The notes under the pieces were generated by a model. It saw only the letters and a program-made list of their open reading frames with translations, was not told where the DNA came from and ran no database searches. From Saccharothrix tamanrassetensis (GTDB lineage: Bacteria; Actinomycetota; Actinomycetes; Mycobacteriales; Pseudonocardiaceae): DNA of 64,000 nt. Positions 57,499-64,000 of this stretch are shown here, piece by piece. The stretch lies in the NCBI RefSeq assembly GCF_014203665.1, contig NZ_JACHJN010000007.1, positions 436,059 to 500,058 of the forward strand, given 5' to 3'. A program made the position numbers and the translations under genes. Each line of letters opens with the position of its first letter. Within the stretch, counting starts at the first letter, position 1.

Positions 57499-58763
57499 GG
57501 TCGGACTCCGATCGGCTCAGGTTCGGCTGTCGGTTCGGCTTCGGGGGCGGCTGTCGGCTCGGAGGCTGTGGTCGGTCCGGGGGTCGTGGTCGGTCCGGGG
57601 GTCGTGGTCGGTCCGGGGGTGGCGGTCGGGGCCGGCGCGGCGGTCGGCTCGGGGGTGGCGGCGGAGGTGTCGAGGGACGCTTCGAGGTCGCGCACGATCG
57701 GCAGCACGTGGCGGCCGAAGTAGGCGACTTCCTCGTGGTAGTGCAGGAAACCGAGCAGCAGCAGGTCGACCCCGCGCCGCTTGTACTCGACGATCCGGTG
57801 CGCCACCTGCTCGGGCGTGCCGATCAGGCGGGAGCGGAACCCGTCGTTGTACTGGACCAGGTCGTCGAACGTCGAGTCGGCCCACATGCCCTTGTTGTCA
57901 CCGGTGGAGCTGCCCGCCTGCCGGACGGCGTCGCGGAACCCGTGCACCGCTCGGACGTCGGCCTTGGCGACGATCTCCCGCAGCGTCTCGCGCGCCTCGG
58001 CCTCGGTGTCGCGGGCGATGAGGAAACCGTTGAGCCCGAAGCGAACCCGGCGGCCGTGCGCCGCCGCTGCGGCCGTGACCTCGTCGATCTGCTCGGTGAT
58101 CCCGTCGAAGTCCTTGCCGTTGCTGAAGTACCAGTCCGACACCCGTCCCGCCATCGCCCGCGCGGCGGTGGAGTTGCCGCCCTGGAACACCTCCGGGTGG
58201 GCGCGGCCGGGCACCTCCGGCGGTTTGGGTTTGAGGTCGTAGCCGTGCAGCCGGTAGAAGTCGCCCGCGAACTCCGCGGGCTCCTCGGTCCAGCTCGCCC
58301 GCAGCACGCGGATGAACTCCTCGGCCCGGCGGTACCGCTCGTCGTGCTCCAGCCACGGTTCACCCAGCGCGGTGAACTCACCCTTGAACCACCCGCTGAC
58401 CACGTTGACCGCCGCGCGCCCGCCGGAGAGGTGGTCCGCGGTGGCGATGAACTTGGCCAGCACCGCCGGGTGCCACAGTCCGGGGTGCACGGCGGCGATC
58501 ACCTTCAGCCGCTGCGTGGCCAGCAGCAGGGCGAGGCTGAAGCTGGTGGACTCGTGCTGGTAGGCGGCGCCGTAGCTGGCCATGTAGCGCACCTGGCTGA
58601 GCGCGTACTCGAAACCGTTCCGCTCCGCGAGCACGGCCAGCTCGCGGTTGTAGTCGTAGGACCAGTCGGTCCGTTGCTCGATGTCGCTGACGACGAGACC
58701 ACCGCTGACGTTGGGCACCCAGTAGGCGAACTTCAACGGCTCCCGCTCCCGGTTTTCGGGCAC
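57495..58763 (-). CDS. sfnG: Dimethyl sulfone monooxygenase SfnG
   Basis: 422 residues; the first 365 are a bacterial luciferase-like monooxygenase nearly colinear with SfnG (FAYWVPNVSGGLVVSDIEQRTDWSYDYN, YALSQVRYMASYGAAYQHESTSFSLALLLATQRLKVIAAVHPGLWHP, NVVSGWFKGEF, EVFQGGNSTAARAM). SfnG converts dimethyl sulfone to methanesulfinate with FMNH2 and O2, releasing sulfur for growth under sulfate limitation. A 50-residue Thr/Pro/Ala/Glu tail with three TPGPTT-type repeats is foreign to the family. GTG start with GGAG eight bases before. Confidence 0.93.
   Translation of the reverse strand: MPENREREPLKFAYWVPNVSGGLVVSDIEQRTDWSYDYNRELAVLAERNGFEYALSQVRYMASYGAAYQHESTSFSLALLLATQRLKVIAAVHPGLWHPAVLAKFIATADHLSGGRAAVNVVSGWFKGEFTALGEPWLEHDERYRRAEEFIRVLRASWTEEPAEFAGDFYRLHGYDLKPKPPEVPGRAHPEVFQGGNSTAARAMAGRVSDWYFSNGKDFDGITEQIDEVTAAAAAHGRRVRFGLNGFLIARDTEAEARETLREIVAKADVRAVHGFRDAVRQAGSSTGDNKGMWADSTFDDLVQYNDGFRSRLIGTPEQVAHRIVEYKRRGVDLLLLGFLHYHEEVAYFGRHVLPIVRDLEASLDTSAATPEPTAAPAPTATPGPTTTPGPTTTPGPTTASEPTAAPEAEPTAEPEPIGVRP
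57568..57621 (-). repeat. Three 18-bp in-frame tandem repeats in the sfnG tail
   Basis: GTGGTCGGTCCGGGGGTC occurs at 57568-57585 and 57586-57603 exactly, and at 57604-57621 with one change, encoding PGPTTT units in the C-terminal tail. Period is a multiple of three. Confidence 0.92.
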
Positions 58764-59191
58764 GGCAGGACTCCAGAGTAGTGGTGACGAGCGCGTCTGT
58801 CCGAAAAGGACATAGCGTGGACTGTCGCGGCCTATCGGCGGCAACAGTGCTGGGCGGCGACGCGGACGAAGTCCACGTGCCGACGCCTGGTCAACATGGT
58901 CGGTCGCGGCACCGTTCCACTCCAACAGCACCGCGCCACCCGGTCAACACGTCGTACCTGGAGTCTCACAGGGTGAACACGCACTGCAACATACGGTTAC
59001 ATTTCCGCGTCGGCAGCGCCCGACGGAGACGAGCCGTCCTCGCGTCCGAAGGCGGACCGCTCGATGACGCGAGTGTTGAACAGCCGGTGGCCCGCACGTC
59101 GGACCGGAGACGTGCGGGCCACCGCATCGGCGACTTGGTCACCACGACCGTGCCGGCCGTGCCGCGCGGCACGGCCGGCACATCGGTGTGG
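58764..59191. other. 428-bp region between CocE-type hydrolase stop and sfnG start
   Basis: Holds the promoter of the sfnG operon. TGTCC-gaaaa-GGACA (58798-58812) is a perfect inverted repeat 35-49 bp upstream of the GTG, a plausible regulator site. Minus-strand TTGACC hexamers (for example near 58940 and 58890) could be -35 elements. No ORF with coding character. Confidence 0.45.
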
Positions 59192-61105
59192 CTAACCGCG
59201 TTCGAGGCTCGCCGAGAGATCCGGCACCACCTGCGACGGAGTCGCGGGCAGCGGCTGCGCCGCACCGGCCACCGGCGCAGGGCCGTCGATCGGCAGGGTG
59301 ACGTACGTGTTCGCCAAATCCACCGTGAGCCTCGGCGCCTGTGCCGGCGGGGACACGAAACCCGCGTCGGTCCCGCCGATGATCAGCGCGAGCTGGTGGC
59401 CCTTCGGCACGACCTTGTCCGTGCTCGCCAGCCGGAACGTGATCGTGTACGGCCGGCCCGGCACCAGTTGCGTCTCCCGGCTCAGCGACTGGTGGTTGGC
59501 CAGGTCCGCCCAGCCGCGGCTGAAGATGTGCAGCCCGACGTTCACGGTGTCGGCGGTGGCGATCCGGTAGCAGGCGTCGTCGCCGGTGGTGCTCGCTCCC
59601 CAGCAGTCCTCGGCGGTGCCGGTCCGGATGCCCTCACCGGGTCCGCCGTAGTTGCGGATGGTCGACTGGCCGTAGTCCACCAGCACCGCCGAGATCCGTG
59701 CGGTCGCCGTGCTCGGTGTCACGGTCGCGGTCACCGTGCCGGTGCCGGACAGGTGCAGGTCCTGCGCCAGCACCCCGGTCGTGTAGAGCACGCGGGATGC
59801 CGAGGGCTGCGTCGGCTGCGCGGCCCAGGTCGTCTCGCTCTGCCGCGGGTTGTCGGTGAACGTCGCCTTGCCCGCCACCGCCCGACCCGAGGTCAGCGTG
59901 CCGAGCCCGGCCGTGCCGCCGGCGACCGGCCGCAGCACGACATTGCGACTTCCCGCCGCGGGCCAGGCGGTCTGGTCGACCCAGACGTCCGGCTGACGCT
60001 CGACGCTCACCCGGGGCGTGCGCTCCACGCCGTTGTCGATGCCCAGCAGGTAGTGGTCGAACCACTGGTGCAGCGCCCGCACCCATTCGGCGCGCCGGAA
60101 GTCGAACGGGTCGACGTGCCCGGTCTGCGACAGCCACAGCTTGCGGTCCACGCCGGTCGACGCGAGCGCGCTCCACCACTGCCCGAAGTTGATCGACTTG
60201 ACGTTGAGGTCGTTGATCCCGTGCGTCGCGAACACGCTCGCCTTCACGTTCTTCGCCGCGGCGACGTAGTCGCGTTCCGCCCAGGCGGCCGAGTAGTCGC
60301 CGTTGGCGGGGAAGCCCTGCGACAGCTTCCGGTTGGCGGCCGAGCAGTTCTGCCCCTGGTTGCCCGCCGCGACGGTCTGCGCCAGGCCCGCCGGTGAGCC
60401 GCCGCCCGCCACCGCGCCGTCCGAGCGGTAGTAGTCGTACCAGCTGGAGATCGCCGCGATCGGCACGATGGTCTTCAGCCCGGCGACACCGGTCGCGGCC
60501 ACGCCGTTGGCGATCGTGCCGTCGTAGGACTTGCCGATCATGCCCACGTTCCCGGTGGTCCAGCCCGCGGTCACGGCGCTGCCGCCGGTGGCCGCCGAGT
60601 ACCCGGTGGCACGCCCGTTGAGCCAGTCCACGACGGCCTTGGCCGAACCGATGTCCGACTGCCCTCCGACGTCCACGCAGCCGCGCGACCGGTTCGTCCC
60701 GGCGAGGTCGACCAGCACCACGGCGTACCCGCGCGGCACGAAGTAGTTGTCGTAGTGGAGCGGGAAGCCGACCGGACGCCCGGAACCGTCGTAGGTCTTG
60801 CGCTCCTTCTCCCCGCCCCGCCCGCAGCAGGAGTAGTAGGGGCTGGCGTCCATGATCACCGGTACCCGGATGCCCTGTTCGGCGGCCTCCCTGGGACGCA
60901 CGAGGTCGGCGGCGACCCGGTCGCTCCTGCCGTCCCCGTCGCCGTCGCGCCCGGTGTCCACCCACACCGTTTCCCTGATGGCGGAACCGAAGTCGTACAC
61001 CGGCTCGCTCCCGGCCGGTCGCGCCGCCGCGTCGGCCGTGCCCGGCATCACCGCGGCCGCCAGGACCAGGACCGTCGCGAACACCTTCACCACACTTGAG
61101 CGCAT
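59192..61105 (-). CDS. Secreted CocE/NonD (S15 Xaa-Pro dipeptidyl-peptidase) family hydrolase
   Basis: 637 residues. Signal peptide (VVKVFATVLVLAAAVMPGTADAAA). Alpha/beta hydrolase with nucleophile Ser in GKSYDGTIANG, Asp in THGINDLNVK and His in SQTGHVDPF. The C-terminal jelly-roll of S15 proteins follows (SRETQLVPGRPYTITFRLASTDKVVPKGHQLALIIGGTD). It may cleave Xaa-Pro peptides or esters outside the cell. An internal pair of Cys (YYSCCGRGG) and CWG...DDACY suggest disulfides. Single gene. Confidence 0.92.
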   Translation of the reverse strand: MRSSVVKVFATVLVLAAAVMPGTADAAARPAGSEPVYDFGSAIRETVWVDTGRDGDGDGRSDRVAADLVRPREAAEQGIRVPVIMDASPYYSCCGRGGEKERKTYDGSGRPVGFPLHYDNYFVPRGYAVVLVDLAGTNRSRGCVDVGGQSDIGSAKAVVDWLNGRATGYSAATGGSAVTAGWTTGNVGMIGKSYDGTIANGVAATGVAGLKTIVPIAAISSWYDYYRSDGAVAGGGSPAGLAQTVAAGNQGQNCSAANRKLSQGFPANGDYSAAWAERDYVAAAKNVKASVFATHGINDLNVKSINFGQWWSALASTGVDRKLWLSQTGHVDPFDFRRAEWVRALHQWFDHYLLGIDNGVERTPRVSVERQPDVWVDQTAWPAAGSRNVVLRPVAGGTAGLGTLTSGRAVAGKATFTDNPRQSETTWAAQPTQPSASRVLYTTGVLAQDLHLSGTGTVTATVTPSTATARISAVLVDYGQSTIRNYGGPGEGIRTGTAEDCWGASTTGDDACYRIATADTVNVGLHIFSRGWADLANHQSLSRETQLVPGRPYTITFRLASTDKVVPKGHQLALIIGGTDAGFVSPPAQAPRLTVDLANTYVTLPIDGPAPVAGAAQPLPATPSQVVPDLSASLERG

Positions 61106-61244
61106 AGCCTCGCCTTCCCGACGTGAAGCCCCTCCTCGATCGAGCTTGGGGGAAACGCGCGGGCGGCAGTAGGGCGGAACGTACGGAGACAGCCGGGCTA
61201 AGGCACCGCTCCGCGATCGGTCGGCGCGGCGCGCATCCTGGACG

Positions 61245-61347
61245 CCACCCGGCGGGTGGGTCTTCGCCGACGCGTCCGTCCACGGCCTCGCGGATCAGGT
61301 CGGCGTGCCCGGTGTGCCGTACCGACCGCCTCGCGGCTTCATGATCG
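61245..61347 (-). pseudogene. Remnant of a DinB/DUF664-type protein C terminus
   Basis: Reading EAARRSVRHTGHADLIREAVDGRVGEDPPAGW on the minus strand recalls the end of DinB/DUF664 proteins (RHxGHADxLREAIDG). There is no upstream domain: immediately upstream is the coding end of the molybdenum hydroxylase small subunit in another frame. A truncated fragment left by deletion is the simplest reading; resemblance could be chance. Confidence 0.35.
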
Positions 61348-61836
61348 GTGCTGCTCCTCCCCGGCCTCGGGCTCCCCGGGATCGGCGGCGGCTTTGACGG
61401 CATCGACGATGTGCTGGTAGCCCGTGCAGCGGCAGAGGTGGCCGGACAGCGCGGTGCGGATCTGCGCCTCGGTCGGACGCGGGTTGTCCCGCAGCAGTTC
61501 GGTGGCGGTGGCGAGCATCCCCGGTGTGCAGAAGCCGCACTGGAGGGCGTGGTGGCTGCGGAAGGCTTCCTGGAGGGGGCCGAGGACCCCGTTGTCGGCC
61601 AAGCCCTCGACCGTGGTGACCGTCGCCCCGTCGACCTGGACGGCGAGCAGGCAGCACGACCGGGCGGTGGCTCCGTCGAGCAGGACGGTGCACGAACCGC
61701 ACGCGCCCTGCTCACAGCCGACGTGGACACCGGTCAGCCCGAGGTCGTGGCGCAGGAAGTCGGCGAGGGTGCGGCGGGGTTCGCAGTCCGCGCGGACCTC
61801 CCGGCCGTTCACGGTGCAGGTGACGGTGAGCTTCAC
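61339..61836 (-). CDS. Molybdenum hydroxylase [2Fe-2S] small subunit (CoxS/XdhC-like)
   Basis: 165 residues. Plant-type [2Fe-2S] motif CEQGACGSCTVLLDG...C near 40-60 and the second helical cluster CGFCTPGM...CRCTGY near 100-140. Passes electrons from the molybdenum subunit to FAD. ATG overlaps the medium-subunit stop (ATGA). Last gene of a large-medium-small operon. Confidence 0.96.
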   Translation of the reverse strand: MKLTVTCTVNGREVRADCEPRRTLADFLRHDLGLTGVHVGCEQGACGSCTVLLDGATARSCCLLAVQVDGATVTTVEGLADNGVLGPLQEAFRSHHALQCGFCTPGMLATATELLRDNPRPTEAQIRTALSGHLCRCTGYQHIVDAVKAAADPGEPEAGEEQHRS

Positions 61837-62678
61837 GAGGTGACCGCCTGTCGGAGGGCTCTGCGGGTGAGGACGACCGCCATCTCGCGGCGGTAGGCGG
61901 CCGGGGCGCGGAGGTCGTCGGACGGGTCGGTGGCGTCGGCGACGGCATCGGCGGCCGAGGCGATGACGTCGGCCGAGGGCGTTCGGCCCAGCAGCACCGA
62001 CTCGGCGACGGTGGCCCGGATCGGGGTGGGTGCGGCTCCGGCCACCGCGATGCGGGCGTAGGTGACGGTCCCTTCCGACACCGCCACGCAGGCGACGACC
62101 GCGACCACGGCGAGGTCGTTCGCGCGGCGGCTGAGTTCCGCCACGCCGTGACCGCTGCCGACGGGCGGCACGGGCACCCGGGTCTCGACGAGCAGTTCGT
62201 CGGCGGCGAGCGCGGTCCGGTGCGGTCCGAGGAAGAACTCCCCGGCGGGAATCTCACGCCGACCGCGCGCACCCTGGACGGTGAAGGACGCGTCGAGGGC
62301 GACGCAGACAGCAGGCAGCTCCGCAGCGGGGTCGGCGTGCGCGATGCTGCCGCCGGTCGTGCCCCGGTTGCGGACCGCGACGTACCCGACGTGCGACATC
62401 GCCGCCGCCAACAGGGGAACATCCCGCCGCACCAGCGGAGAGGTCTCCACCTGGCGGTGCCGGGTGAGCGCACCCAGGACCAGATCCGCACCCGAGCGGT
62501 GGAGATGGGCCAGGTCGAGCCGGTTGACGTCCATCACCGTGTGCGGGCGCACCAGCCGCATGTTCAGCAACGGCACCAGGCTCTGCCCACCGGCCAGCAC
62601 CAGGGCGCCCTCGGACAGGGCGGCGACGGCCTCACCGACGCCGGCGGCGCGCACGTAGGCGAACGGCGCGGCCTTCAC
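61833..62678 (-). CDS. Molybdenum hydroxylase FAD-binding medium subunit (CoxM-like)
   Basis: 281 residues. FAD motifs ALVLAGGQSLVPLLNMRLVRP and NRGTTGGSIAHADPAAELPAV are present, and the CoxM-like C-terminal domain is complete. GTG start overlaps the large-subunit stop (GTGA). Confidence 0.95.
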   Translation of the reverse strand: MKAAPFAYVRAAGVGEAVAALSEGALVLAGGQSLVPLLNMRLVRPHTVMDVNRLDLAHLHRSGADLVLGALTRHRQVETSPLVRRDVPLLAAAMSHVGYVAVRNRGTTGGSIAHADPAAELPAVCVALDASFTVQGARGRREIPAGEFFLGPHRTALAADELLVETRVPVPPVGSGHGVAELSRRANDLAVVAVVACVAVSEGTVTYARIAVAGAAPTPIRATVAESVLLGRTPSADVIASAADAVADATDPSDDLRAPAAYRREMAVVLTRRALRQAVTS

Positions 62679-64000
62679 CGGCCGGCCCCCTTCCTGATCG
62701 CGGCGAGCAGCGACGGCGGCGTGATCGGCAGCGACGTGACGGTGACACCGAAGTCGGACAGCGCGTCCGCTACGGCGTGCGCGATCGCGGCACCACCTCC
62801 GACGACCCCGGCCTCCCCCGCGCCCTTGAAGCCGCCCGGCACGTGGTCGGCCGGCGTGACCATGTGCTCCACGCCGATCGGCGGCACCTCGGTGGCCATC
62901 GGCATCAGGTAGTCGGAGAACGACCGCGTCAGCGCGTGTCCGGACCCGTCGTGGACGATCTGCTCGAACAGGGCACCGCCGATCGCCTGGGCCGCCCCGC
63001 CGTGCAGTTGGCCGTCCACGATCGACGGGTTGATCACCGTGCCGCAGTCGTGCGCGATCAAGTAGCCCGACAGGGTCACCACCCCGGTCTCGACGTCGAC
63101 GGAGGCGAGGACCGCGGTGCACCCGTAGGCCGTCGCGACGTTGCTCGGGTCGTAGACCTCGCGCTCCTCCAAGGTCGGCAGCTCGTCTTCCGGCAGCAGG
63201 CCGTTGATCCGCCGGTAAGCCGCGTCCCCGACCCGGGCCAGGGTCACCGCCGCCTCGGGCACGCCCACGACCGACACCACCCCGTCGTCGATGACCAGGT
63301 CGTCGGGCGAGACCTCCAGCAGGTGCCCGGCCACGCGCAGCACCTTGGCCCGGAGCCGGGTGGCCGCGTTCAGCACGGCCGCACCGCCCACCGCCGCCGC
63401 ACGGCTGGCCGCGGTGCCGTAGCCGGTGTACGGGCAGGCTTCGGTGTCGCCCGAGACCACCGTGACGTGCTCCAGCGGAACCCCCAGGCAGTGCGCGGCG
63501 ACCTGGGCCAGCGCGGTGTGCAGGCCCTGCCCCATCGCGGACAGCCCGGTGCGGACGGTCACGTGCCCGGTCGAGTCGATCCGCACGACCTCCTCGTCGA
63601 ACCCCGCGTTCTGCAGCCCGGACTGGTTGGCGATGCGCGACGGCGCGAAACCGGTGACCTCGTTGTGGAACGAGTAGCCGATCCCCACCGCCTCGCCCCT
63701 GGCCCGTGCCGCCGACACGAACGACGGCCAGCCGGCCCGCTGCACCGCCCGCAGGCACATGTCCAGGCACTCCTCGTAGCGCCCGCTGTCGAAGACGAAG
63801 ACCGGGCTGACGTACGGGAAGGCGGAAGGAGGGATGAAGTTTTTGCGCCGCACCGCGTGCGCGTCCAGGCCGAGGTGCCGGGCGAGCATCTCGACCAGGT
63901 GTTCGTGCACGAAGTTCGCCTTCGGCAGCCCGAAGCCCCGGTACGAACCGTAGGGCGGCTTGTTGGTCAGCACGCCCACGACGTTCATCTCGTAGGCCGG
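62675..64000 (-). CDS. Molybdenum hydroxylase large (molybdopterin) subunit, 5' end outside window
   Basis: About 440 C-terminal residues of a xanthine dehydrogenase/aldehyde oxidase-type subunit; frame is open to the right edge. KPPYGSYRGFGLPKANF, NQSGLQNAGFDEEVVRID, GTGLSAMGQGLHTALAQVAA-type pterin loop, and the catalytic Glu in GGFKGAGEAGVVGG. The signature of form I CO dehydrogenase (AYRCSFR) is absent; the equivalent is GSYRGFG, so the substrate is an aldehyde, purine or other heteroaromatic rather than CO. Operon with medium and small subunits; no maturation genes seen. Confidence 0.93.
   Translation of the reverse strand, partial: PAYEMNVVGVLTNKPPYGSYRGFGLPKANFVHEHLVEMLARHLGLDAHAVRRKNFIPPSAFPYVSPVFVFDSGRYEECLDMCLRAVQRAGWPSFVSAARARGEAVGIGYSFHNEVTGFAPSRIANQSGLQNAGFDEEVVRIDSTGHVTVRTGLSAMGQGLHTALAQVAAHCLGVPLEHVTVVSGDTEACPYTGYGTAASRAAAVGGAAVLNAATRLRAKVLRVAGHLLEVSPDDLVIDDGVVSVVGVPEAAVTLARVGDAAYRRINGLLPEDELPTLEEREVYDPSNVATAYGCTAVLASVDVETGVVTLSGYLIAHDCGTVINPSIVDGQLHGGAAQAIGGALFEQIVHDGSGHALTRSFSDYLMPMATEVPPIGVEHMVTPADHVPGGFKGAGEAGVVGGGAAIAHAVADALSDFGVTVTSLPITPPSLLAAIRKGAGR

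Noticed and set aside
58764..59191. SAM-type riboswitch upstream of the sulfur genes
   Set aside because: I looked for a multi-stem conserved core on the minus strand and found none I could support; only a short inverted repeat is listed.
62675..64000. Carbon monoxide dehydrogenase (form I) large subunit
   Set aside because: The AYRCSFR active-site loop of form I CoxL is absent; the loop reads GSYRGFG, as in other molybdenum hydroxylases.

Overview
The window is very GC-rich, with strong third-position G/C bias, GTG and ATG starts, frequent ATGA/GTGA gene overlaps, three AfsR/SARP-type giant regulators and a cytoplasmic-type contractile injection system. Together these point to a filamentous actinomycete, probably of the Pseudonocardiales (Saccharothrix/Lentzea/Actinosynnema-like); the genus is a guess. 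No rRNA, tRNA, CRISPR array, integrase or transposase was seen.

Region A (1-13.8 kb) is the right end of an unusual biosynthetic gene cluster. A minus-strand operon encodes a Rossmann dehydrogenase, a threonine-synthase-like PLP enzyme, a ketosynthase with no acyltransferase and one catalytic His changed to Asn, a LanB/PEARL-type tRNA-dependent aminoacyl transferase domain, and an NRPS adenylation domain that leaves the left edge. A divergent plus-strand gene encodes an adenylation-carrier protein. An SbnA-like enzyme (a diaminopropionate-type precursor route) and an MFS exporter follow. The divergent promoter carries an 11-bp-spaced heptamer repeat typical of SARP operators.

Region B (14.7-22.5 kb) holds two translationally coupled AfsR-like SARP/ATPase/TPR regulators, then a short ORF and an orphan LuxR-type regulator.

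Region C (22.6-46.1 kb) is an almost complete phage-tail-like contractile injection system on the minus strand: cap protein, AAA+ ATPase, sheath, tube, tail-assembly chaperone, a 1142-residue repetitive protein in the tape-measure position, second tube protein, LysM adaptor, VgrG-like spike, PAAR tip, gp25, baseplate J, tail protein I and a zinc-ribbon membrane protein. It is preceded by a secreted beta-propeller protein and bracketed by two paralogous LuxR-type regulators. A catalytically degenerate epimerase lies at its far end.

Region D (46.2-51.3 kb) is a beta-glucoside uptake and hydrolysis operon: ABC binding protein, two permeases and a GH1 glucosidase, without its own ATPase. Two small genes follow. 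Region E (51.5-56.1 kb) has a third SARP/ATPase/TPR regulator, this one with a C-terminal LuxR helix-turn-helix, and a zinc-binding DUF1963-like protein. Region F (56.3-64 kb) has a dimethyl sulfone monooxygenase (SfnG) coupled to an SfnC/DszC-type flavin monooxygenase, a secreted CocE/S15-family hydrolase, and a three-subunit molybdenum hydroxylase that leaves the right edge.

The most novel elements are the LanB/ketosynthase/NRPS hybrid cluster with its altered ketosynthase, the repetitive tape-measure-position protein of the injection system, and recurring short in-frame tandem repeats at the ends of several unrelated genes.
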